Shown here: in pieces, positions 22,307 through 32,910 of the stretch
Layout of the letters: every line of letters starts with the position of its first letter
Position numbering within the stretch: the first letter of the stretch is position 1
From: Acanthosoma haemorrhoidale
Taxonomy: Eukaryota > Arthropoda > Insecta > Hemiptera > Acanthosomatidae
Reading direction: 5' to 3'
NCBI GenBank assembly: GCA_930367205.1
Contig: OV884013.1
Coordinates: 119,017,827 to 119,081,826, forward strand
Length of the DNA: 64,000 nt
Position numbers and translations under genes: made by a program
The notes under the pieces: generated by a model
The model's input: the letters and a program-made list of their open reading frames with translations, nothing else
Told to the model about the DNA's origin: nothing
Databases searched by the model: none

Positions 22307-23767
22307 ATGGTCTTCAACTACCTCGGCATCTCTCCTAACCTCGCTATGTTATGGTCCGGCGTTGTCAGACCCCACACCTTCCTAGTAGTAATCTCTGCCT
22401 TCGTCTCGCTAAAACTAGCACCTCTCTGGGAGATACCTCTCCCTCTCGGACGACGGCTGCTGTGGCCCTACAAACTCCCACGGCAATCCAGTCTGCTTCT
22501 CTCGTGCTTATTATTATGCATTATCCGAACGACACACTTTCCTCTCCTCTGGAAACATTCCATTATTGTCCTATTCGCCAAACCCGGTAAACCACCCAAT
22601 GACGCCTCATCTTACCGTCCAATTAGCCTACTCCCTATCCTCTCAAAAATATTTGAGAAACTCCTACTAAAACGTCTACTTCCAATTGTTGAATCCAAAA
22701 ACCTTTTTCCCACACACCAGTTTGGTTTCCGCCAACGACATTCCACTGCTCAACAAGGCCTTCGCGTTGTTGATCACATCTCCTCAGCCCTTGAAACCAA
22801 AAAGTATTGCACTGCTGCCTTTCTCGATATAGCTCAAGCTTTTGACAGGGTTTGGCACGCAGGTTTGCTCTACAAGCTCAAAAGACATTTACCACAGACC
22901 CTTTTCCTAATCCTACAGTCCTACCTTTCAAACCGCTTCTTCCAAGTCCGCTGTGGCTTAGAATACTCTAACTACTATCCCATAAATGCAGGAGTTCCAC
23001 AGGGCAGTGTCCTAGGCCCCATCCTCTATAACCTATACACCGCTGATGTCCCTTCTACTTCCAACACCTTCTTGGCTACATTTGCAGATGACACTGCAGT
23101 CTTGTCATCCCACCCAGACCCCGACATAGCATCCCATAACCTTCAAAAACACCTTGACGAGATCGAGTATTGGTGCAATCAATGGCGGATCAAAGTTAAT
23201 GAAGCAAAATGCTCCCACATTACCTTCACCCTTTGTCGCAAGACTTGTCCATTAGTTTATTTTAATTCTATTCCTCTCCCAGTAACCGAGACAGTACGGT
23301 ACTTAGGCTTCCATCTCGACAAACGACTGACCTGGAACCCACATACGAGACTAAAAAGACAAGAACTAAACAGACGCTTTGGACAACTGTACAGACTACT
23401 TCAAAGGACATCCCATCTCTCAATAGAAAATAAACTACTAATCTACAAAGTTATACTTAAACCAATCTGGACATACGGAATAGAGCTATGGGGGACAGCA
23501 AAAAAGTCGAACATCAAGCGTATCCAATCCTTTCAATCCAAAGTCCTGAGAACAATAGTAAATGCCCCTTATTATGTCAGCAACAAAACCCTTCATAACG
23601 ACCTTAATATACCCTACATTCTAGAACTCATCCCTTCCAAGTTTATGAAATTCCACAGTAGCCTTTCCAACCACCCTAATCCTGTAGCACAGTCTTTGCA
23701 CTGCGCCACTCATCCCTATAATCCTCCTCGGAGACTGAAACGGCAGTGGCCTCGTGACCTGCTATAA
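22307..23767 (+). CDS. Jockey-type reverse transcriptase, fused at its N-terminus to LTR-derived codons
   Basis: This is the longest intact frame in the window (486 codons). From about residue 66 it is a non-LTR retrotransposon RT. Motifs in order are KPGKPP, SYRPISLLPILSKIFEKLL, FGFRQRHST, AAFLDIAQAFDRVWH, GVPQGSVLGPILYNLYTAD, the catalytic FADDTAVLS, and RYLGFHLDKRLTW. A C-terminal thumb (ENKLLIYKVILKPIWTYG) follows and the frame ends at RPRDLL or equivalent. The apurinic endonuclease normally N-terminal in jockey pol is missing, so it is 5' truncated. Residues 1-65 are translated from the surrounding solo LTR, starting at ACCATGG just downstream of the LTR TATA box. The RT domain looks intact, but autonomous mobility is unlikely without the endonuclease. 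Confidence 0.88.
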   Translation: MVFNYLGISPNLAMLWSGVVRPHTFLVVISAFVSLKLAPLWEIPLPLGRRLLWPYKLPRQSSLLLSCLLLCIIRTTHFPLLWKHSIIVLFAKPGKPPNDASSYRPISLLPILSKIFEKLLLKRLLPIVESKNLFPTHQFGFRQRHSTAQQGLRVVDHISSALETKKYCTAAFLDIAQAFDRVWHAGLLYKLKRHLPQTLFLILQSYLSNRFFQVRCGLEYSNYYPINAGVPQGSVLGPILYNLYTADVPSTSNTFLATFADDTAVLSSHPDPDIASHNLQKHLDEIEYWCNQWRIKVNEAKCSHITFTLCRKTCPLVYFNSIPLPVTETVRYLGFHLDKRLTWNPHTRLKRQELNRRFGQLYRLLQRTSHLSIENKLLIYKVILKPIWTYGIELWGTAKKSNIKRIQSFQSKVLRTIVNAPYYVSNKTLHNDLNIPYILELIPSKFMKFHSSLSNHPNPVAQSLHCATHPYNPPRRLKRQWPRDLL

Positions 23768-23884
23768 TCGCGTGACAGTGGGAGTCCTGGCAATGGCCAA
23801 TTTCTCCAATCATGTCCTAGTATGAATGAGCGAGTGAATGATGACTGTAAATATGGTATGAATGAGATCATTTATCTGATCTGT
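22503..23884 (+). mobile_element. Truncated jockey-type element inside the LTR
   Basis: LTR sequence stops after CAGTCTGCTTCTCTC and resumes at TTGACTCACACTTGCC. The inserted part carries RT, the pol end and a short-form 3' UTR to GAGATCATTTATCTG, but lacks the usual AATAAA tail. No clear target duplication flanks it, so a later deletion or a nonstandard joining event may have shaped it. Confidence 0.8.
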
Positions 23885-24262
23885 TTGACTCACACTTGCC
23901 GTTGGGATCCGGACGGTTTTCGCCTATCCTTAAACACCGAGTGTGAATTCGTGGTCATTCCAAGACCACATAAACTACCTATAAACCTACCCTGTTCCTC
24001 TTCTCCTGAACATAGTGCAGTGTCAGGGCACACCTTCTAAGATCTTATGGAGTCAGATCAAAACAAATTAGGCTGCCCGCCGACTAGGCCACCGGCAGAG
24101 GCGAAAGATGCAGGTCCGTCCGCCTTATCTCTTTCTTGGCGCTCGCCGGACGGCGGCTAAGAGGTTGTAATGACCTTAGCCCGCGGTGGGCGTCTCCTCC
24201 CCACTTTGGGTATACTCAGTTATCTGAGCCCGACACATACACTATAAACAAACAGCCCAGAT

Positions 24263-24940
24263 TGTATTACGGTGATTAGAAGCTTAAAAGAAATCATCAA
24301 CAATTCCATTCTACCAATCAGTTTTAATCAATGAGAAATCAAAGCTCCTATATACAGCGATAAGAATCAAAATGAGGTAAGCCCTCACAAAGTTTTAACA
24401 ATTAATTGTCATTGTTAACTGTGACAAGGAATTATATCAGAAACATTGACGGCCGAGGAATGTTCATTTACCTGTAACACAGAATTTCCGCTCGGAGGGC
24501 AAAGAACTTTATAAAGTATTTTCTTTAACATTAAATATATATTAACTCAAGTTCAATAATGAAAGCTTTGGAAATATTATAATAGGCTAAGCCCCCAGAG
24601 TGGAGGGTTAAAAATAAGCGCTTCCAGACATTACCTGCCCGGGAAAACTCTAGCGAAAAGAGAACAAGTTGTCTCAAAGTTTCCTCATTGTCTCATGAAG
24701 TGAAACAAAGTCCCAAGTATCATTATGAAGGAGCCAAGAGGAATGAAGGGCTGAATGTGCCCACAATATCGGATCGTTTCTTCTCCGATTATAACAACTG
24801 CTCATGAGCCACGCTCAGCAAACAATGTTGTTTAAAAAGAAATTCGAGTAAAGTGTGAACTAATAAACTATTAAATTTGGTTTTTTTATTGTTCCACTAC
24901 TTTTTTGATTATTTTTTATAATAGTCCACCCCAAGCCAAA
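24263..24940. other. No recognised feature
   Basis: AT-rich DNA without a supported gene or repeat. Confidence 0.4.
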
Positions 24941-25008
24941 CATATAATAAATATTATTAATCAAGACGTCTATACATATAATAAATATTATTAATCAAGA
25001 CGTCTATA
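24941..25008. repeat. Perfect tandem duplication, 34 bp x 2
   Basis: Two identical adjacent units beginning CATATAATAAATATTATTAA and ending CGTCTATA. Confidence 0.95.
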
Positions 25009-25316
25009 ATATATAATATACTATATATATACTAATTGAGCAATCAATAATTGACACATTAATTATTGTTTGCAAAAGCTGCTTTATTTTCGACATCAAG
25101 TAAGGCTTCTATTGATAATACCATCCCTATGGAACTGCTATGACGAAACAATTCCAAATAGACTATTGAATGAGTTCATGTAATCAGTTCTCTACATCAG
25201 GCCTTTCATACATTTTATTAATCTGCACACCAAGAACCTTAATTCGATACCTTTTTCAATATGACGAAAGAACCTTCTTAATTAGTTAGGTTTCTAATAG
25301 CAAACAATAATAAGGG
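25009..25316. other. No recognised feature
   Basis: AT-rich sequence. Confidence 0.4.
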
Positions 25317-26123
25317 TGTTGTGGCCACCTCTTAATTACGAATAATTACAAGTTCCCCTCTTCTAGGATGAGAAATGTCTATCTATGTTTCCATATTTGT
25401 TGTTAATAAAGGTTATGACGTCAGTGAGAGTGGGGGGAGAAGCTAGTGGTGGACCCATCCCCACCACGGCTGGCAACCTATATAAGCATCCAGACTAGAC
25501 CGAATTAGCATAACGAACCAGACCGTAACTTGGAACACTACTCTCTCCTCTCTGCACTGGCACTTGCTGCTCTACTGAAACCATGGTCAGTTCACATTCA
25601 ACTACCTCTGAATCTCTCTCTCTTGACCTCGCTATGTTTTAGTTCGGCGTTGTCAGACCCCACACCTTCCTAGTGGGAATATCTACCTTCGTCTCGCTAA
25701 AACTAGTACCTCCTTGGGAGAGACCTCTCCCTCGCGGACGACGGTTGTCGTGACCCTACAAATTTACCGGGTAATGTCTCCCACGGCAATCCAGTCTGCT
25801 TCCCTCCGGTTCACACTCGCCTTTGGGATCCGGGCGGTTTTCGCCTAACTTAGACACCGAGTGTGAATTTGTGGTCATTCAAAGACCACATGAACTACCT
25901 ATAAACCTACCCTGTTCCTCTTCTCCTGAACATAGTGCAGTGTCGGGGCACACCTTCTAAGATCTTGTGGAGTCAGATCAAAACAAATTAGGCTGCCCAC
26001 CGACTAGGCCACTTATCTCTTTCTTGGCGCTCGCCGGACTGCGGCTAAGAGGTTGTAGTGACCCTAGCCCGGGGCGGGCGTCTCCTCCCCACTTTGGGGA
26101 TACTCAGTTATCTGAACCCGACA
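25317..26123 (+). mobile_element. Solo LTR of family B (807 bp, TSD AAGGG)
   Basis: Begins TGTTGTGGCCACCTC, ends TGAACCCGACA and is flanked by AAGGG at 25312-25316 and 26124-26128. It contains TGACGTCA (25416-25423), a TATATAA box (25479-25485), the conserved TTGGAACACTACTCTC initiator-like region and an ACCATGG. No gag-pol sequence lies on either side, so it is the product of LTR-LTR recombination. It is the best reference copy of the family here. Confidence 0.92.
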
Positions 26124-26128
26124 AAGGG

Positions 26129-27291
26129 TTTTAATGATCTCGCTAATTATTTGCTCCATCTTGTTTGATTTTGTAACTTTAACATATGAATTTAAGTTAA
26201 AGTTCTCTAGCTTGACTGATGAGTTAGGTGAAATTATTCACCACGGCAAAAGTTAGCATTAATCTGATAATGTTGTTGTTGTACCTTTAATGAGCATATC
26301 GACATGTTTAATTTGATATCCTACAAAGTATGGAATATTAGTAATTAACTAATTGATCAAACTTCTGTCACTCCGCAGCGTTATTGATTTACACCCGAAA
26401 GTTCTTGAAGTACAACGGCAGTCATTATCAAGTATTCGAGCTGTTTACATTGATGAGATACAACCACAATTTGATTTGCGTTCGAGGGGAAAAATGACCC
26501 ATGTTAAAAACAATTAAATCATACACAATAGCAATGAACGATTAGGATTTAGGACATTTAATGATAAATAATTTAGAAAACAAATTGTGAAATTTATACA
26601 AACGTTTTCGGACGTCGGCAACTTTCCACCTCATCATTCTATCAATTAGTTGAGTAGTTTTATCATCTTCAACACGTGTTACCAACTTTTAACATTTTAC
26701 CGATTCCACGACGAAATTTACCTTCTATTGAAAAACTAATAATTCTTTCAAGGGTAACTATACATGCATGACGAACCATTTTAACTAAGAGAATGAAAAT
26801 ATTGTTTTGTATCGGCCTAATAAAGATTATTGGGCAATTACTCATACCGTAAATAATTTTCTTAGTTCACAAATATTTATGTTCCTATTTAATTTTGTAA
26901 AAAAAAATTGTTAGATCCTTATAATTTCTGTGTATTAGGAATTATATGACCTGACCGGAAACAGGAAACAACGGAATAAAAGACCAGAAAACACCATCTT
27001 GTCATTTCTTATAGGATTTTATTTTTAGCACAACGGAGTCATTTTTCTCTTATTTTAAAACAAAGAATAAACTGACAGTTTTAATGACTTTCAATTACAA
27101 TTAATCACCGAGGAGACATTCTCGGATTAGTAAACCAAGACAACGGGCTCAAAGACAAAGGTGGGTATGTGCTACACAGGAATGACTACTGCTACAGCTC
27201 GTGTAGGACTGTAGAGTTGAACATGATGGCTGAGACATACATCAATGATGCAGAGGATGGAATGATGTATCGGCCCGTTAATGCTATTCAT
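26129..27291. other. No recognised feature
   Basis: AT-rich DNA without long frames or recognised repeats. Confidence 0.4.
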
Positions 27292-27425
27292 CGAACCGCC
27301 GCCTGTGGCTTCGACAAGTTGCTATTTAGTTAAGAACTCTCGAAGCGAGGCAGGGCTCCCGCCTTCGGTCCTTAACATTTAGTCGATACAACTTGTGCTT
27401 CTGTAGTCAGCGGTTCCAGTGGCTG
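27292..27425. repeat. Imperfect foldback, arms of about 60 bp
   Basis: The left arm (GAACCGCCGCCTG ... GACAAGTTGC ... TTAAGAACTC ... CGAAGCGAGGC) pairs imperfectly with the right arm (CCGCCTTCGGTCCTTAAC ... ACAACTTGTGC ... CAGCGGTTCC). It may be a small MITE or hairpin. No coding is apparent. Confidence 0.45.
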
Positions 27426-27679
27426 TTTACTTCCGTCTGAGGCCTCTGTCGTCTCATACATATCCGCCCTTGTGCTTCCGGGGTTCTGCAATCAATGGTA
27501 TCTAGCCTACCACTAAAACTAAATACCCTACATTCAATCGGTAAAAGTCACTTTAATGCATCTTAGCTAAACATCTGGTTACCTAAAATGACCTTTAACT
27601 GGTCTATATCAGTTCAATCAATACAAGCTGCCCGCTGACTAAGCTGCCAGCAAAGGTCAAAGACTGTGGATTTTGGAGG

Positions 27680-27822
27680 CCTATGGGGTGTCTGTAAATA
27701 TTGTATGAACGAACGAGTGAATGATGAATTGTAAATATGGTATGAATGAGATTATTTATCTAAATTACTTTTTGCCTAATAAGGCAGATTGTAATTTTAG
27801 CACAATAAAGATGTTTATATAT
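27680..27822 (+). mobile_element. jockey-type 3' UTR fragment
   Basis: Matches the terminal 3' UTR of the jockey family in direct orientation: GGTGTCTGTAAATATTGTATG, GAATGATGAATTGTAAATAT, GGCAGATTGTAATTTTAGCA and AATAAAG at the end. Confidence 0.75.
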
Positions 27823-28796
27823 AAAAAAAATCTTCGAACCGCTAAACTAAAAAATCTTCTAATATCTTGTTCTAAGGTCAGTCTTCAACTTTGATGAAAA
27901 ATTGCGGAAAGAACCAATGTCTTAACAGCATAACACTATATATTTCAGTATTCAATTAAACATTTAGTATGCTTGATCAATACTATCATTGTTAGCAGCG
28001 GTGCTTCATAGTCAAAACGGTACCATACCCATCAAGTGAAGAATCGCGGCTAAGGGTATCAGACCATCCACGAATAACTACATACTTCTTTTATTTATAC
28101 GAAAGTAGTATTTTACTAATCATAGCATTAGGCAGCCATTACATTTTGTTGACTCTATTGTAATACCTGACAAAGTTTCTGACTACTATGACATATTAAC
28201 CGGTGTCTAACGCACGAAAATAAGATAACCTACCCTACCCTTAAAGCATTATACGACGAGCGTAAACAGCTGGCGTGTAATATACGCGGATGGAGAGCTG
28301 TATAGAATTCATTACCGAAATATTACATCTTCTCATGAATATAACATTAAATAAAGGGACATTTACAATTCTCATCCAAGGCTGGAGGCATCAGGTCGAT
28401 GTAAATATAACGGGTTATTAAATCCACCCAGCGATGAAAGAATCCTGGCTGTTTTGTTTAACAAATCGATGGAGTAAAGTCGAGAGCGACTTCCCTAATG
28501 AACATCGAGACATTTCATCCCTCTTTTAATTGAAGATATCTCCTCATTTCAAAATTACTTCTTGATACAATTGATTTGATTATTCGCTATACAATTTGAA
28601 TATTAATTGGATGACTTATCTCGTCGGAATATGATGTCTTCAATAAAGAGAGAGAATCTTGAAAATTACTGGAGCTAAAATAGAAGGGGAGGTAACCCAG
28701 CTATTTGTAAATTAAACCTTCGTATTTTCCCAAGTAGTATTGCTATCACTTAACTATGCACCATACTTGACTGGAATGAAATTGTTTTTATTTTTT
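27823..28796. other. No recognised feature
   Basis: AT-rich sequence without supported genes or repeats. Confidence 0.4.
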
Positions 28797-29541
28797 AATA
28801 TATATATAATTCCTTTATTGTGCTAAAATTACAATCTGCCTTGCTAGGCAATAAGTAATTAAGATATACTATCATTCATACCATATTTACATTTCATCAT
28901 TCACTCGCTCATTCATTCAGGACATGATTGGAGAAACTGGCCATTGCCAGGACTCCCACTGTCACTTGATTATAGCAGGTCACGAGGCCACTGCCGTTTC
29001 AGTCTCCGAGGAGGATTATAGGGATGAGTGGACGCGGTGCAATGACTGTGCTACAGGATTAGGGTGGTTGGAAAGGCTACTGTGGAATTTCATAAACTTG
29101 AAAGGGATGAGTTCTAGAATGTAGGGTATATTAAGGTCGTTATGAAGGGTTTTGTTGCTGACATAATAAGGGCCATTTACTATTGTTCTAACGACTTTTG
29201 ATTGAAAGGATTGGATACGCTTGATGTTCGACTTTTTTGCTGTCCCCCATAGCTCTATTCCGTATGTCCCGATTGGTTTAAGTATAACTTTGTAGAACAA
29301 TAATTTATTTTCTATTGAGAGATGGGACATCCTTTGAAGTAGTCTGTATAGTTGTCCAAAGCGTCTGTTAGTTCTTGTCTTTTTAGTCTCGTATGTGGGT
29401 TCCAGGTCAGTCGTTTGTCGAGATGGAAGCCTAAGTACCGTACTGTCTCGGATACAGGGAGAGGAATAGAATTAAAATAAAATAGTGGACAAGACTTGCG
29501 ACAAAGGGTGAAGGTAATGTGGGAGCATTTTGCTTTATTCA
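28797..29541 (-). mobile_element. jockey-type 3' fragment (short 3' UTR form)
   Basis: Minus-strand copy starting in the RT region AKCSHITFTLCRK and running through KLTW-type sequence and the pol end to the CACAATAAAGG tail. The pol frame is split by a frameshift near 29320. Its 3' UTR matches the 19425 copy, including the internal short-form structure. Confidence 0.85.
29016..29541 (-). pseudogene. RT C-terminal half, frameshifted
   Basis: Two overlapping minus-strand frames cover RYLGFHLDKRLTWNPHTRLK then SHLSIENKLLFYKVILKPIG. Together they match residues ~300-470 of the intact RT frame at 22307. The catalytic FADD motif lies outside the retained part. Confidence 0.85.
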
Positions 29542-29589
29542 TTTTTGAACAGATAATATCCATTTATGTCATTAATGTTTTTCATAGTA

Positions 29590-30501
29590 CAGTGGAATTC
29601 CGATATTTCGTATCCCGATTATTCGTATTTCCGGCTAATTCGTACAAATTTGCCGGTCCCCAGAGAAAATTCCGGTACGTGGTATAAAAACAATGCATTT
29701 CAGTCCCCTCGGCAATTTGTATTTTTTTAATACTCGAGTTCACTTAAAACGCCTTATAATACGTATTTCCAGCTTAAAAACCTCGTTAATTCGAAATAAA
29801 AAGAGGAGAGTGAGAGACCAGAGAGCAGAATGAGTGCAAGATAAATAATTTCTAGGAAATCAAGTAAACCCCTCTACAGAAGCAAAAGCGAGAGCGAGTG
29901 AGAGAGACAAGTTTTCTATGAAGCCCTATATGTAATTCGTACTCTTTTTACTGAAAGGAAATAAGGAGAGGAGAGAGGGAAAGTTTTAGGAATTGTACTA
30001 AGCTTTTCTTTCGTTTCTACAGTTTAGTCTCGTTTTCGTTATCGTTGTGACACTTATTTTAACGACGGCCTAGCAGTAGTAGGGATGCTAACCGACGAAG
30101 AAATTTTAGATCCATCTGAGGACGTACATGGTGAAGATGGAGAGGGTAATGAAGAGATGTACCAAAAATTACTGCTAAAGTTACTAAACAATACGTGAAC
30201 AACGTGCACTATTTTTTAGCAAAATCAGATGTTGGTCTGAACACTCTTGACAAAGCAATTGACAATACCCGTCTGCAAGGATCGCGACAAAAAAAATTAC
30301 AGATTTTTTTCGAACAACAAATGTTGGATTGGTGTTTATTTAATCGAGAACATAAGTATGTACATATTTTTTATTGTATGATTATACATACATGTTTGCA
30401 TTAATACGTTTTTTAATGTTGTACTCCCGATAATTGGTATTTCCAATAATTCGTACCAAACTGTGAGTCCTTTGTCAATACGAATTATCGGGATTCTACT
30501 G
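29590..30501 (+). mobile_element. pogo/Tigger-like element, internally deleted (copy 1)
   Basis: The ends CAGTGGAATTCCGATATTTC and, at the right, the complement of CAGTAGAATCCCGATAATTC resemble pogo/Tigger terminal repeats. TA flanks both sides (29588-29589, 30502-30503). Internal sequence keeps only a C-terminal acidic transposase tail (DPSEDVHGEDGEGNEE), with frameshifts. Confidence 0.85.
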
Positions 30502-30503
30502 TA

Positions 30504-31453
30504 TTGTATTGAAGAATACAAAAGAACAACAAACAGTAAAACAAGAGTAGGACAAGACTAGGGGAGAGAGAAGGACAATTCTAGAAGATTTATAAGAGAA
30601 AGAAAGGATTTGTCATGTTGCTCTCACACCTTCTATTTCAGACCGGTCACAAAGCACACCTTCACTGCCACACACATCCCACGATAGTTTTCCTCCGCTA
30701 CGTTACAGTCTTGTTTCAAACCAACATTAAACTTTCGCGAATTCAATAATTCTATTTTTCTCGAATGAATAACAAAACTAAATAATGTCAATTACATGAA
30801 TTGACTATGCTTTAGTTCGACAGGCCTTTATGTATTTTTCATTAAGCGTCCAGTGAAACCCAACTTACATATTCTTATCCAAAAACCCATTCCCTCTCAG
30901 AAATATATTCATGGAAAACGCGTTGTTTACATGTTTATTGACAGGGAGTATTTGTGTTTTCTTTACATGAGCCTGAATGCACTTCAATACAGGGTCATAA
31001 ATATATTCAAACAGGCAAAAAAGTATTTTACGAAGTGTTTTTTTGTTGATGAAAAAAAATATATTAATCACACAGTTTGTATATCTATTATAATGAAGGG
31101 GTATTTATTATAATTTACTTATTTTAGAATAATTAGCATGAGGCTTAACAAAACAACAGCAAATCTGAACATCGTCAATATATAATATCAGTATAATACA
31201 GTTTTGTGTAAATAATTCATAATAAACCACCTGTTTTATTGATTATATATTTATGGATTTTTCTGGAGACAAGTATTAACTGTTATTATTCTTTTTTTTT
31301 TATAGTGCCTTGGGTGTAAACATATATTGCCTATTTTACTGCTGGTGACATATGTTATACCAAGCAAATAAGCTAAATCAGTTTCTATAACACCACCCCT
31401 GTTAATTAATAGACTATAATTGCAGTGTTGACTTGAGTTCCTTCACTCGATTC
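30504..31453. other. No recognised feature
   Basis: AT-rich sequence. Overlapping frames at 30853-31113 show no recognisable motif. Confidence 0.4.
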
Positions 31454-32180
31454 TGTTAGTAATATCTGGGTAGCAGTTAGCCTATATTATTATTCAATCA
31501 ATATATTTGAATATGTTAGTAATATCTGGGTAGCAGTTAGCCTATATTATTTTTCAATCAATATATTTGAATATGTTAGTAATATCTGGGTAGCAGTTAG
31601 CCTATATTATTATTCAATCAATATATTTGAATATGTTAGTAATATCTGGGTACCATTTAGCCTATATTATTATTCAATTAATATATTTGAATATGTTAGT
31701 AATATCTGGGTACCATTTAGCCTATATTATTATTCAATTAATATATTTGAATATGTTAGTAATATCTGGGTAGCAGTTAGCCTATATTATTATTCAGTCA
31801 ATATATTTGAATATGTTAGTAATATCTGTGTACCATTTAGCCTATATTATTATTCAATCAATATATTTGAATATGTTAGTAATATCTGGGTAGCAGTTAG
31901 CCTATATTATTATTCAATTAATATATTTGAATATGTTAGTAATATCTGGGTAGCAGTTAGCCTATATTATTATTCAATTAATATATTTGAATATGTTAGT
32001 AATATCTGGGTACCATTTAGCCTATATTATTATTCAATTAATATATTTGAATATGTTAGTAATATCTGGGTAGCAGTTAGCCTATATTATTAATCAATCA
32101 ATATATTTGAATATGTTAGTAATATCTGGGTAGCAGTTAGCCTATATTATTATTCAATCAATACATTTGAATATGTTAGT
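31454..32180. repeat. Tandem repeat, 60-bp unit, about 12 copies
   Basis: The unit begins TGTTAGTAATATCTGGGTAG and ends AATATATTTGAATA. Two unit types alternate irregularly: GTAGCAGTTAG (copies 1-3, 6, 8-9, 11-12) and GTACCATTTAG (copies 4, 5, 7, 10). Identity between units is very high, so the array is young or homogenised. Confidence 0.97.
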
Positions 32181-32905
32181 TTACCTTGGTGCAGTGGTTG
32201 TTAAAAATTAGTTTATTCAAATTCATTTTATTTGAGAATGACAGTGTCTTCCTTATATTTCACTGCAGACCTCTCCTCATTTGCCTAAGAAAGAAGCGAG
32301 TCCCCTGCTGTGTGAGTGCAATTATACCCTGCTTGTTAACATCCCTCGTAGACAGTTCCGTCTCTTTATGCGGCCAAGCGGAAAACAAACACGGGGAGAA
32401 AGTGCCTTTTGAAGTATTGAGTAAACGAGGTGCGTGCAGGAGGCGGCGAGTGGCAGGGGACGAGTTAAGGGCCGTTAAGCAAGAGGAAGGCCAAGTCATT
32501 ATTTCCCCGCGCCATCTACCTCAAAGTATCCTCAGGTCTTTGCTAGGGGCTATTACTTCCCTATACCTAATCTATCTGTGGCTCACTCCATTATACCATA
32601 GTATTTCAGATCATCATCACTAGCAATCATCAATGAAAATTAACAATCTCACAACAGTAAAGACTTTAATAAAAAAAAAAAGTAAAATACTTTTTATACA
32701 GAAGAAGTTGTGGGGTAGAGTGGACAGAGAGGTGAGAGGTTGGTGCCAGTGTTCTACAGGAGTTATAAATATATTAGTATTCCTCAAGTACAAAAGGTTG
32801 GATTCAAACTCATTATGCTCGTTCCCGACTTCGGTCAGCTGTAGGCAGCTATTTAGACGCAGAATGTCTTATGTAAATGTTCAGTCTTAAAATAAAACGG
32901 CCATT
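32181..32905. other. Non-repetitive segment with open frames, no recognised gene
   Basis: The region 32260-32530 is GC-richer than its surroundings and open in more than one frame (longest 145 codons from 32186). It shows no recognisable domain and no clearly paired splice sites. Confidence 0.35.
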
Positions 32906-32910
32906 AACGG

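Larger units (their letters stand above)
22006..24235 (+). mobile_element. Solo LTR of family B (TSD CATAC), containing a jockey RT segment
   Basis: Begins TGTTGTGGCCACCTC and ends GAGCCCGACA. It is flanked by CATAC at 22001-22005 and 24236-24240. The left ~495 bases and the right ~350 bases align with the two halves of the intact solo LTR at 25317-26123. Between them lies about 1.38 kb of jockey-type sequence (22503-23884). No internal retrotransposon genes of the LTR element remain, as expected for a recombined solo LTR. Confidence 0.85.
21898..24262 (-). mobile_element. Old jockey 3' tail, split by an LTR insertion
   Basis: The left part (21898-22005) is the reverse complement of the jockey 3' UTR tail (AATCTGCC ... 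CATTCATAC). The right part (24236-24262) resumes at CATACACTATAAACAAACAG, matching the CATACAGTATTTACAAACAG of other copies. The LTR between them is flanked by CATAC. Confidence 0.75.

Noticed and set aside
31454..32180. CRISPR or protein-repeat interpretation
   Set aside because: The whole 60-bp unit is repeated with no unique spacers, and every unit contains stop codons.
32186..32623. 145-codon plus-strand frame as a gene
   Set aside because: No domain or splice evidence; the start lies at the edge of the 60-bp repeat and the frame ends in low-complexity sequence.
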